A DNA stretch of 8,578 bases from assembly GCA_030695285.1 (NCBI GenBank), contig JAUYTF010000163.1, forward strand, positions 1 to 8,578, given 5' to 3'. The stretch comes from Eubacteriales bacterium. GTDB taxonomy: Bacteria; Bacillota; Clostridia; Christensenellales; CAG-138. Shown piece after piece: positions 1 to 5,790 of the stretch. Position numbers and translations under genes: made by a program. Under the pieces are notes generated by a model, which worked only from the letters and a program-made list of their open reading frames with translations, did no database searches and was not told where the DNA came from. Every line of letters starts with the position of its first letter. Position 1 is the stretch's first letter.

Positions 1-98
1 GCGTCTATGTCAATGGCAGACTCGTGCTGAACAAAGAGACGCTAAACGAAGAAGTATTCGCCGCCTCCGGGCGCGCGATGCGCGCAGAGAGCAGATGA
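1..98 (+). CDS. C-terminal fragment of a probable amidohydrolase (D-aminoacylase-like)
   Basis: This is an open frame that enters from the left edge (first full codon at 3) and ends at TGA 96-98, leaving 31 residues. The fragment opens VYVNGRLVLNKE and ends SGRAMRAESR. That matches the closing strand of amidohydrolase-superfamily enzymes of the N-acyl-D-amino-acid deacylase or dihydroorotase type, whose last residues typically read V.VNG.LV...G....PGR.LR as the small beta-sandwich domain closes. The metal-binding residues would lie outside the window, so substrate and activity cannot be judged. The next gene starts 48 bases downstream on the same strand with no terminator between them, so the LysR gene may be partly co-transcribed. 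The reading frame is secure; the family call rests on a short motif. Confidence 0.5.
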   Translation, partial: VYVNGRLVLNKETLNEEVFAASGRAMRAESR

Positions 99-131
99 GA
101 CAAGATTGCAGCGAACGAACATGTGCCGCGC

Positions 132-140
132 GGAAAGGAG
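132..140 (+). promoter_or_regulatory. Ribosome binding site that sets the LysR gene start at TTG 147
   Basis: GGAAAGGAG lies six bases upstream of TTG 147. The upstream in-frame GTG at 123 has no comparable site in front of it, and starting there would place this Shine-Dalgarno sequence inside the coding region. Confidence 0.6.
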
Positions 141-146
141 AAGCGC

Positions 147-1079
147 TTGAATAACCTGTTGCAGCTCAAATACGCCGTCGAGGTGGAGAAGACCGGTTCC
201 ATCAGCAAGGCTGCGGAAAACCTCTATATGAATCAGCCGAACCTGAGCAAGTCCATCCGTGAACTTGAGGACGATCTCGGTATCGCGATCTTCGACCGCA
301 CGGCAAAAGGCGTCGTGCCCACCGAAAAGGGGCGCGAGTTCCTCGGCTACGCGCGCAACATCCTCTCGCAGATTGCGGAGATGGAGGCGCTCTATAAGCC
401 ATCCGATGACAAAAAGACGCGCTTTGACCTCTGCGCCCCGCGCGCGAGCTATGTCTCCCGGGCGCTCACAGAGGTGATCCTCTCGCTGGGCTCCGATGCG
501 GATTACAGCATCGACTACCGCGAGGCTGGCGCGATGCGTACCATCAAGCAGGTCGCAAACGGCATCAACCAGCTGGGTGTGATTCGCTATCAGGCCATCT
601 ATGAAACCAACTACCTCAGCGCGCTGGCGGAGCGTTCACTCGTTTCGGAGACGGTTTGGGAGTTTTCCTGCGTTGCCATACTCAGCAATCGCCATGCGCT
701 CGCCAATCGTCCGTCTCTTGCCAATCGCGACCTTGCGGATTGCACCGAGATTCTCTACGGAGACGGCTCTATCCCCGCGCTGCCGATCAATCAGGCGCGC
801 GAGATCGCGCAGGCCATCGAGGCCAAGAACACCATCACCGTCTATGAGCGGGCAAGCCAACTCGAGCTCATCAGCCGCCTCAACACGGCGTATGCCATCG
901 CCTCCCCGATGCCGCAGGACGTGCTGGATCGCTTCGGGCTTGTGCAGAGGCGAGTCGATCTGACCGGCAATATTTACCGCGATGTGCTCATCTATCGCGC
1001 GGGCTATCATCTCACGCGGCTAGACCGGCTGCTGATGGAGAAGCTGCGAGAGTCCGCGCAAAGGGTTATTCAAGAATAA
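147..1079 (+). CDS. LysR-type transcriptional regulator
   Basis: This is a 310-residue DNA-binding regulator, normal length for the LysR family. Residues 4-62 form the winged helix-turn-helix: NLLQLKYAVEVEKTGSISKA, then AAENLYMNQPNLSKSIRELE, then DLGIAIFDR, ending in the wing around PTEKGREFL. Residues from about 90 to 295 form the periplasmic-binding-protein-like effector domain; I cannot tell the ligand. I chose TTG 147 because a strong ribosome binding site precedes it and the protein then begins MNNLLQLKY, as LysR proteins usually do. GTG 123 would add eight residues. A terminator follows the stop. The regulator lies upstream of adhE in the same direction, and the gap between them holds two inverted repeats of LysR-box type, so control of adhE or of itself is plausible but inferred. 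A small internal repeat (LANRPSLANR) is visible near residue 188. Confidence 0.9.
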   Translation: MNNLLQLKYAVEVEKTGSISKAAENLYMNQPNLSKSIRELEDDLGIAIFDRTAKGVVPTEKGREFLGYARNILSQIAEMEALYKPSDDKKTRFDLCAPRASYVSRALTEVILSLGSDADYSIDYREAGAMRTIKQVANGINQLGVIRYQAIYETNYLSALAERSLVSETVWEFSCVAILSNRHALANRPSLANRDLADCTEILYGDGSIPALPINQAREIAQAIEAKNTITVYERASQLELISRLNTAYAIASPMPQDVLDRFGLVQRRVDLTGNIYRDVLIYRAGYHLTRLDRLLMEKLRESAQRVIQE

Positions 1080-1092
1080 TGCAACCTTCGCT

Positions 1093-1118
1093 CCCGGCAT
1101 AAGCCGGGCTTTTTTTTT
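1093..1118 (+). terminator. Rho-independent terminator of the LysR gene
   Basis: CCCGGC (1093-1098), loop ATAA, GCCGGG (1103-1108), then C and a run of nine T. It is a perfect six-base-pair GC stem 13 bases past the LysR stop. Confidence 0.9.
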
Positions 1119-1126
1119 CATTTTTC

Positions 1127-1150
1127 AAGATCAATCGTGTGTATACTAAA
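1127..1150 (+). promoter_or_regulatory. Possible promoter with TATACT -10, sharing a block with the trxA upstream region
   Basis: TATACTAAA at 1142-1150 is a good -10 element, preceded by TGTG. No convincing -35 hexamer lies 16-18 bases upstream. The stretch AAGATCAATCG (1127-1137) followed by TATACTAAA recurs, with one extra base and different spacing, before trxA (8087-8114). If used, the adhE transcript would have a leader of roughly 260 bases. Confidence 0.35.
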
Positions 1151-1173
1151 AAAGAGGAAGTCTTCTCGTTTTT

Positions 1174-1189
1174 TATAGATATTTCTATA
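1174..1189. promoter_or_regulatory. Inverted repeat TATAGA-N4-TCTATA, candidate operator
   Basis: It is a perfect six-base inverted repeat with spacer TATT. Its centre is 20 bases from the centre of the next inverted repeat (1193-1210), about two helical turns, so both would face the same side of the DNA. The half-site recurs as the palindrome TCTATAGA at 1251-1258. The region is AT-rich, so chance occurrence is possible. Confidence 0.4.
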
Positions 1190-1192
1190 TCG

Positions 1193-1210
1193 ATATCAAT
1201 ATACTGATAT
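1193..1210. promoter_or_regulatory. Inverted repeat ATATCA-N6-TGATAT, candidate LysR box
   Basis: It is a perfect six-base inverted repeat around ATATAC. It fits the T-N11-A pattern typical of LysR-type regulator binding sites, and a LysR gene lies immediately upstream. If transcription starts near 1260, its centre would be near -58, a usual position for the recognition site of an activating LysR protein. Binding is inferred. Confidence 0.45.
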
Positions 1211-1224
1211 TCCAATTATCTGAC

Positions 1225-1253
1225 TTCTAAAACGCTCCCACCTGTCGTATTCT
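1225..1253 (+). promoter_or_regulatory. Weak candidate adhE promoter
   Basis: TTCTAA (1225-1230) and TATTCT (1248-1253) are separated by 17 bases. The -35 matches the consensus at only three positions, as often seen at promoters that need an activator. The palindrome TCTATAGA (1251-1258) overlaps the -10. This is a low-confidence alternative to the TATACT element upstream. Confidence 0.25.
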
Positions 1254-1312
1254 ATAGACAGAAAGAAAGCATCCGGCGATTTCTAAGCACCGCGTTCGGA
1301 CGGTGGACAGAC

Positions 1313-1397
1313 CAGAACTAAGCGTAACCAAGAACCAAGCTTAGGCAAGAACCAAGCGTAGGCAAGAACTAAGAGAAATCGAGAACTTTGAGGAACC
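1313..1397 (+). repeat. 17-bp tandem repeat in the adhE leader, five units
   Basis: Five contiguous units begin at 1313, 1330, 1347, 1364 and 1381. The consensus is AAGAACCAAGCGTAGGC. Units 2 and 3 differ at a single base, and divergence grows outward, with unit 5 keeping mainly the GAGAAC and GGAACC parts. The array runs straight into AGAGGAG and the start codon of adhE. It is A-rich and lacks inverted repeats, so a transcript of it would be largely unstructured. A role in translation or mRNA stability is possible; neutral slippage is the simplest explanation. Confidence 0.8.
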
Positions 1398-1398
1398 A

Positions 1399-1405
1399 AG
1401 AGGAG
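1399..1405 (+). promoter_or_regulatory. adhE: Ribosome binding site that sets the adhE start at ATG 1415
   Basis: AGAGGAG ends nine bases before ATG 1415. The in-frame TTG 1388 lies inside the 17-bp repeat with no ribosome binding site, and ATG 1406 directly abuts the Shine-Dalgarno sequence, so both are poor starts. Confidence 0.7.
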
Positions 1406-1414
1406 ATGGAGATT

Positions 1415-4036
1415 ATGACAAACACGACAAGCAGAACACCCATTGACAGCGTAGAAGCCATGGAGCGCGCGTTTATCCGCCTCCGCGAAGCGCAGCAAAC
1501 ATACGCAACCTTCACGCAGGAGCAGGTGGACAAGATCTTCCTTGCCGCCGCAACCGCCGCCAACAAAGCCCGCATTCCGCTGGCAAAGCTCGCCGTGGAA
1601 GAAACCGGCATGGGCGTGGTTGAAGACAAGGTGATCAAGAACCACTACGCTTCTGAGTATATCTATAACGCATACCGCGACACGAAGACCTGCGGCGTCA
1701 TCGAAGAGGACAAGGCCTATGGCATCACGCGCATCGCGGAGCCCATAGGCGTCATCGCCGCGGTCATCCCGACCACGAACCCGACATCGACCGCAATCTT
1801 TAAGACCTTAATCGCGCTCAAGACCCGCAACGGCATCCTCATCAGCCCGCACCCGCGCGCCAAGCGCGCTACCATCGAGGCCGCGCGCATCGTGCTCGAC
1901 GCGGCGGTTGCCGCGGGCGCGCCGGAAGGCATCATCGACTGGGTGGATGTGCCGAGCCTGGAGCTGACCAACCTCGCCATGAAGGAAGCCGATCTCATTC
2001 TCGCCACCGGCGGTCCTGGCATGGTCAAGAGCGCCTATAGCAGCGGCAAGCCCGCCATCGGCGTGGGCAGCGGCAATGTGCCAGCCATCATCGACGACTC
2101 AGCGGACATCCTCCTGGCCGTGAGCTCGATCATCCTGAGCAAAACGTTTGACAACGGCATGATCTGCGCCAGCGAACAAGCGGTCATCGTGCTCGACTCC
2201 ATCTACGGCAAGGTGAAGAAGGAGTTTGCCGAGCGCGGCTGCTATATCCTCAAGCCCGACGAAACAGAGAAAGTGCGCAAAACCATCCTCATCAACGGCG
2301 CGTTAAACGCAAAGATCGTCGGCCAGACCGCCTTCACCATCGCAAAGCTTGCGGGCGTCACTGTGCCGGAGAAGACGAAAATCCTCATCGGCGAGGTCGA
2401 GAGCGTGGAGCTCTTTGAAGAGTTTGCACACGAAAAGCTCTCCCCCGTGCTCGCGTTGTACCACGCTAAGGATTTTGAAGATGCGCTGCAAAAGGCGGAG
2501 CGCCTGATTGCGGACGGCGGCTACGGCCACACCGCGAGCGTCTACCTCAACCCCATGATGCAGCAGGAGAAGCTTGCGGACTACACCAAGCGCATGAAGA
2601 CCTGCCGCATTCTCGTGAACACCCCGTCCTCGCATGGCGGCATTGGCGATCTTTACAACTTCAAACTCGCGCCGTCACTCACGCTTGGCTGCGGCAGCTG
2701 GGGCGGAAACTCGGTTTCCGAGAACGTTGGCGTCAAGCACCTGCTCAACATCAAGACCGTCGCCGAGAGGAGAGAGAATATGCTCTGGTTCCGCACCCCG
2801 GATAAAATCTACTTCAAAAGGGGCAGCATGCCGGTTGCGCTGAGTGAACTGAAAGACACCCTCGGCAAGAAGCGCGCGTTTATCGTAACCGATACGTTCC
2901 TCTATGAGAACGGCTACACAAAGCCCGTGACCGACAAGCTCGACGAGATGGGCCTTGCGCACGAAACCTTCTTCAATGTGCTGCCCGACCCCACACTGTT
3001 GAGCGCACACGAAGGAGCAAGGCAGATGGCCTCTTTCCAGCCGGACGTGATCATCGCCCTTGGAGGCGGCTCCGCGATGGATGCGGCAAAGATCATGTGG
3101 GTGCTCTATGAGCATCCGGAAGCGGACTTCATGGATATGGCAATGCGCTTTGCAGACATCAGAAAGCGCGTCTACACCTTCCCAAAGATGGGCGAAAAAG
3201 CGTACTTTATCGCGATCCCGACCACCGCGGGCACGGGCAGCGAGGTCACCCCGTTTGCGGTCATCACGGATGAATCGACGGGAGTGAAATACCCGCTGGC
3301 GGACTACGAGCTCATGCCGGATATGGCGATTGTGGACGCGGACATGATGATGAACGCGCCAAAAGGCCTCACGGCGGCCAGCGGCATCGATGCTGTTACC
3401 CACAACCTTGAGGCGTATGCCTCCATGCTCGCGACGGATTATACCGACGGCACGGTGTTGCGCTCGCTCAAGATGATCTTCGAGTATCTGCCCCGCGCTT
3501 ACGACGACGGAGCCGCCGACCCCGTCGCCCGCGAAAAGATGGCCAACGCAGCCACCATGGCCGGCATGGCGTTCGCCAACGCATTCCTCGGCGTCTGCCA
3601 CAGCATGGCGCACAAACTCGGTTCCTTCCACCACCTGCCGCACGGTGTGGCTAACGCGCTGATGATCGACGAGGTCATCCGCTTCAACGCCACGGACGTT
3701 CCGGTCAAGATGGGTGCCTTCTCGCAGTATGACCACCCGCACGCCCTCGCCCGCTATGCGGAGATCGCGGATGCGCTTGGCCTCAAGGGCAAGACGGACA
3801 CGGAGAAGGTCGAGGCGCTGATCACCGCGCTGGACGCGCTCAAAGAACGCGTCGGCATTAAAAAGACCATCCGCGATTATGGCATCAAGGAAGAAGACTT
3901 CCTTGCCCGCCTCGACGAGATGGTCGATCAAGCCTTTGACGACCAGTGCACCGGCGCTAACCCGCGCTACCCGCTCATGAGCGAGCTTAGGCAGATGTAT
4001 CTCAACGCGTATTATGGCACGAACGTCAAGGTTTAA
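1415..4036 (+). CDS. adhE: Bifunctional acetaldehyde/alcohol dehydrogenase AdhE
   Basis: This 873-residue cytoplasmic enzyme converts acetyl-CoA to acetaldehyde and then ethanol, oxidising two NADH; AdhE proteins assemble into spirosome filaments. Residues 1 to about 445 are the CoA-acylating aldehyde dehydrogenase, with PTTNPTS (N122) and the nucleophile C251 in NGMICASEQ. A linker leads to the iron-dependent alcohol dehydrogenase from about residue 455, with the NAD-binding GGGSAMDAAK (from G550) and iron ligands D659, H663, H729 and H743 in the expected spacing (D-x3-H, CHSMAH, LPHGV). These match Escherichia coli D653, H657, H723 and H737 shifted by six, and C251 matches C246. Length and both active sites look intact. 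The leader carries 17-bp repeats and candidate LysR boxes. The last 44 bases, including the stop, are echoed 55 bp downstream. Confidence 0.97.
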   Translation: MTNTTSRTPIDSVEAMERAFIRLREAQQTYATFTQEQVDKIFLAAATAANKARIPLAKLAVEETGMGVVEDKVIKNHYASEYIYNAYRDTKTCGVIEEDKAYGITRIAEPIGVIAAVIPTTNPTSTAIFKTLIALKTRNGILISPHPRAKRATIEAARIVLDAAVAAGAPEGIIDWVDVPSLELTNLAMKEADLILATGGPGMVKSAYSSGKPAIGVGSGNVPAIIDDSADILLAVSSIILSKTFDNGMICASEQAVIVLDSIYGKVKKEFAERGCYILKPDETEKVRKTILINGALNAKIVGQTAFTIAKLAGVTVPEKTKILIGEVESVELFEEFAHEKLSPVLALYHAKDFEDALQKAERLIADGGYGHTASVYLNPMMQQEKLADYTKRMKTCRILVNTPSSHGGIGDLYNFKLAPSLTLGCGSWGGNSVSENVGVKHLLNIKTVAERRENMLWFRTPDKIYFKRGSMPVALSELKDTLGKKRAFIVTDTFLYENGYTKPVTDKLDEMGLAHETFFNVLPDPTLLSAHEGARQMASFQPDVIIALGGGSAMDAAKIMWVLYEHPEADFMDMAMRFADIRKRVYTFPKMGEKAYFIAIPTTAGTGSEVTPFAVITDESTGVKYPLADYELMPDMAIVDADMMMNAPKGLTAASGIDAVTHNLEAYASMLATDYTDGTVLRSLKMIFEYLPRAYDDGAADPVAREKMANAATMAGMAFANAFLGVCHSMAHKLGSFHHLPHGVANALMIDEVIRFNATDVPVKMGAFSQYDHPHALARYAEIADALGLKGKTDTEKVEALITALDALKERVGIKKTIRDYGIKEEDFLARLDEMVDQAFDDQCTGANPRYPLMSELRQMYLNAYYGTNVKV

Positions 4037-4047
4037 AAAAATTACAA

Positions 4048-4091
4048 AGATGTACCGCAACGCCTACTATTGCACGAACGTGTGCGTTTAA
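4048..4091 (+). repeat. Diverged copy of the last 44 bases of adhE, including the stop codon
   Basis: Bases 4048-4091 align without gaps to 3993-4036, the end of adhE, with 35 of 44 identical. The original tail reads MYLNAYYGTNVKV-stop and the copy would read MYRNAYYCTNVCV-stop. Seven codons differ; four of the changes are silent third-position changes and the stop codon is kept. Offset between copies is 55 bp, with 11 bases of A-rich spacer. The copy is out of frame with adhE, has no ribosome binding site and is probably untranslated. It could be a local duplication or the last scrap of a deleted second adhE gene. Confidence 0.85.
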
Positions 4092-4128
4092 CCCGAGAGA
4101 TGACTTTAAGCGCAACCAAACTCTGATC

Positions 4129-4177
4129 AACTGGTGTCGGGCAGGATAAAACCTGCCTGATGCCAACCAGTTTTTTT
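4129..4177 (+). terminator. Rho-independent terminator of adhE
   Basis: A long hairpin pairs GGTGTCGGGCAGG (4133-4145) with CCTGCCTGATGCC (4152-4164), 13 pairs with three G-U pairs, around loop ATAAAA. AACT (4129-4132) can pair with AGTT beyond a small bulge, and seven T follow (4171-4177). It sits after the adhE tail copy and only 35 bases before the next start codon. Confidence 0.9.
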
Positions 4178-4212
4178 ACACACTAACTTACATACAGAAA
4201 AAGGAGAACTCC

Positions 4213-4965
4213 ATGGATTTGTCAAATGTTATCGCGTTTCGCTCAAACAAGACGGTCTATCGCGACGGCGACACGGTCGTGAAAGTGTTCGGCGAGGGAT
4301 TTAAGAAAGCGGATGTGCTCAACGAGGCGCTCAACCACGCGCGCGTCGAGGAAACCGCGCTAAACGTGCCAAAGCTCTACGGCGTCGGCATGACCGAGGA
4401 CTGCAAATGGTTCATCATGACCGAATACATCCCGGGCCAGACGCTCGCTGAGCTGATGGCGCAAAACCCGAAAAAGCACGCAGCCTATCTGGAGCAGTTT
4501 GTCGATCTGCAGCTGCTGATGCATCGCCAGATCTGCCCGCTTTTACCGCGCCTGCGGGACAAGATGGATCGCAAGATCATTCAAACCGAGCTGCCGACGG
4601 CGACGAAATATGACCTGCACACGCGGCTAGAGTCCATGCCGCGCCACAACAAGCTCTGTCACGGGGACTTTAACCCCACAAATATCATCATCCGCGACGA
4701 CGGCACGCCGTTTGTCCTCGACTGGTCGCACGCCACGCAGGGCAACGCCAGCGCGGACGCAGCGCGCACCTATCTGCTCTTCGCCCTCTCGGGAGACGAT
4801 AAGACCGCCGAAAGCTACCTCAAGCTCTTCTGCGACAAGAGCGGCACGCCGAGGCAATACGTGCAGAAGTGGATCCCCATCGTCGCCGCCAGCCAGTCCG
4901 TCAAGGGCAAGCCGGAGGAGCGTGAGCTGCTCTTTCGCTGGGTAGACGTGGTGGATTACGAATAA
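4213..4965 (+). CDS. APH/choline-kinase-fold phosphotransferase
   Basis: A 250-residue soluble protein of the aminoglycoside phosphotransferase/protein-kinase-like superfamily. The N-lobe is compact (VYRDGDTVVKVF carries the probable ATP-binding lysine, and EALNHARVEE the helix glutamate). A hinge follows at TEYIPGQTLAEL. The catalytic loop is HGDFNPTNIII, with D152 as the likely base and N157 for magnesium, and the metal-binding D170 lies in VLDWSHATQG. All key residues are present, so it should be active. The whole sequence, including KWIPIVAASQSVKGKPEERE, resembles my recollection of the TIGR02172 kinase-like family, whose substrate is not established. Antibiotic resistance should not be assumed. 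AAGGAG six bases before ATG 4213 fixes the start. No clear promoter fits between the adhE terminator and this gene, so it may depend on readthrough from adhE. Confidence 0.85.
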   Translation: MDLSNVIAFRSNKTVYRDGDTVVKVFGEGFKKADVLNEALNHARVEETALNVPKLYGVGMTEDCKWFIMTEYIPGQTLAELMAQNPKKHAAYLEQFVDLQLLMHRQICPLLPRLRDKMDRKIIQTELPTATKYDLHTRLESMPRHNKLCHGDFNPTNIIIRDDGTPFVLDWSHATQGNASADAARTYLLFALSGDDKTAESYLKLFCDKSGTPRQYVQKWIPIVAASQSVKGKPEERELLFRWVDVVDYE

Positions 4966-4986
4966 GAGTCTTTCTTCTTTCGCACA

Positions 4987-5015
4987 TTGCGCTTTTGCCC
5001 GAATCGCGGTATCCT
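4987..5015 (+). promoter_or_regulatory. Candidate promoter of the thioesterase gene
   Basis: TTGCGC (4987-4992), a 17-base spacer, then TATCCT (5010-5015). Matches to consensus are moderate (three and four of six) but spacing is ideal. Transcription would start near 5022, about 48 bases before the start codon. Confidence 0.4.
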
Positions 5016-5041
5016 AACGTAGGATGGCGCAGCAAGCGCCA
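5011..5041 (+). other. Two adjacent small hairpins upstream of the thioesterase gene
   Basis: ATCCTA-ACG-TAGGAT (5011-5025) is followed directly by TGGCGC-AGCAA-GCGCCA (5025-5041). Both stems are perfect six-mers and neither has a T run, so they are not terminators. If the promoter call is right, the first overlaps the -10 region as DNA (possible operator) and the second would sit at the very 5' end of the mRNA, where such stems often protect against decay. Confidence 0.45.
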
Positions 5042-5069
5042 AGAGTAACCGCCCCGAAAGGACTACACC

Positions 5070-5462
5070 ATGAGTGAGCTTTCCCAAGGCGTGCGCGGCA
5101 CGCGAGAACTTCCGGTTACCTCGGAAAACACCGCCAGAGCCCTCGGCAGCGGCGAATTGGATGTTTTCGCAACACCCTCCATGATCGCGCTGATGGAGTT
5201 CTGCGCGGCAGAGAGTGTTTTGCCGCTGTTGCCCGCAGGCAGCTCCACGGTCGGCACGCGCCTCGACATCAAGCACCTAAGTGCAACCCCCGTCGGCATG
5301 ATGGTACGCTGCGAAACGGAGCTCATCGAGATCGACCGGCGCAGGCTGGTCTTTTTCTGCCGCGCGTATGACGACGCAGGCTTAATCGGCGAGGGAACGC
5401 AGGAGCGCTTTATTGTGAACGACGCGAAGTTTATGGAGAAAGTTGCGCAGAAGAATCGCTGA
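5070..5462 (+). CDS. FlK-like hot-dog acyl-CoA thioesterase
   Basis: A 130-residue single-domain hot-dog protein of the family that includes fluoroacetyl-CoA thioesterase FlK. Recognisable blocks are VTSENTARALGSGEL (17-30), VFATPSMIALME (32-43), VGTRLDIKHLSATPVG (61-76) and GEGTQERFIV (107-116). The FlK catalytic residues T42, E50, H76 and R120 correspond to T35, E43, H69 and R113 here, all shifted by seven, so hydrolysis of a short acyl-CoA thioester is likely. The phenylalanine lid I recall for FlK (33 and 36) maps to G26 and E29, which argues against fluoroacetate specificity. The true substrate is unknown. GAAAGGA seven bases before ATG 5070 supports the start. The last 16 codons are the first unit of a 55-bp tandem array that continues past the stop. 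Confidence 0.85.
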   Translation: MSELSQGVRGTRELPVTSENTARALGSGELDVFATPSMIALMEFCAAESVLPLLPAGSSTVGTRLDIKHLSATPVGMMVRCETELIEIDRRRLVFFCRAYDDAGLIGEGTQERFIVNDAKFMEKVAQKNR

Positions 5463-5617
5463 TCGAGAGTTGAACGACGCGATATTTATGGAGAAAGTTT
5501 CGCAGAAGAAGCGCTGATCGAAAGTTGGACAACGCGAAGTTTATGGAGAAAGTTGCGCAGAAGAAGCGCTGATCGATAGTTGAACAACGCGATATTTATG
5601 GAGAAAACCGCACAAAA
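5415..5617 (+). repeat. 55-bp tandem array copying the 3' end of the thioesterase gene
   Basis: Units start at 5415 (within the gene), 5470, 5525 and 5580, an exact 55-bp period. Each holds the last 16 codons, the stop and a seven-base spacer. Unit 1 against 2 is 49 of 55 identical, 2 against 3 is 49 of 55, and 1 against 3 is 50 of 55; unit 4 matches for about 38 bases and then diverges. Units 1 and 3 share GCGAAG, while units 2 and 4 share GCGATA, suggesting a two-unit block was duplicated. In the matching frame units 2 and 3 still read as a short peptide ending at TGA (for example LNDAIFMEKVSQKKR), beginning with TTG but without a ribosome binding site. Confidence 0.93.
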
Positions 5618-5642
5618 GATTAAAAAATACCGCAAGCAATAC

Positions 5643-5680
5643 AACAGCCCCGCAGGAGCGATCCCGCAGGGCTGTTTTTT
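5643..5680 (+). terminator. Rho-independent terminator after the thioesterase repeat array
   Basis: AACAGCCC (5643-5650) pairs perfectly with GGGCTGTT (5669-5676), with an inner GGA-GCGA-TCC hairpin, followed by a T run to 5680. It ends the thioesterase transcript, so the repeat array should be transcribed as 3' untranslated RNA. Confidence 0.9.
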
Positions 5681-5693
5681 GAAAAGAATTATG

Positions 5694-5719
5694 CCAATGT
5701 GATCGTTTGCAACGATTGG
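5694..5719. promoter_or_regulatory. Inverted repeat upstream of the membrane-protein promoter, candidate operator
   Basis: ATCGTT-TGC-AACGAT (5702-5716) is a perfect palindrome. CCAAT (5694-5698) and ATTGG (5715-5719) extend it if a few extra bases on the left side are looped out. Its centre lies about 58 bases before the predicted transcription start, an activator-like position. The binding protein is unknown. Confidence 0.4.
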
Positions 5720-5731
5720 TCAACCTCTAAA

Positions 5732-5760
5732 TTGACAGTTGTTGCGCGACGCGGTAAAAT
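5732..5760 (+). promoter_or_regulatory. Strong sigma-A-type promoter of the membrane-protein gene
   Basis: A perfect -35 TTGACA (5732-5737), a 17-base spacer, and TAAAAT (5755-5760), five of six to consensus. Transcription would begin near 5767, giving a leader of about 79 bases. It is the best promoter in the window. Confidence 0.8.
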
Positions 5761-5790
5761 AAACGCAGGCTTATCTATGTTCTATTCTAT

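Noticed and set aside
636..1010. Minus-strand frame of 124 codons inside the LysR gene
   Set aside because: It is antisense to a clear LysR coding region, with no motif of its own.
1119..1260. Rex operator upstream of adhE
   Set aside because: Rex often controls adhE in Bacillota, but no TTGTTAA-N4-TTAACAA-like palindrome is present here.
2675..4060. Long minus-strand open frame (461 codons) opposite adhE
   Set aside because: It mirrors the adhE coding sequence; its translation is rich in V, H, R and D with no recognisable domain, as expected from the antisense of a GC-rich gene, and it lacks a ribosome binding site.
4129..4177. Riboswitch or T-box upstream of the phosphotransferase gene
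   Set aside because: No specifier loop, T-box motif or conserved aptamer core is visible; a single hairpin with a T run is explained by termination.
5415..5617. CRISPR array
   Set aside because: The repeats are contiguous with no unique spacers between them, and the unit is the end of a coding gene.
3993..5617. Attachment sites of an integrative element (gene-end duplications)
   Set aside because: Elements that integrate at gene ends do leave tail copies, but here only 7 to 11 bases separate the copies, and no integrase or element lies in the window.
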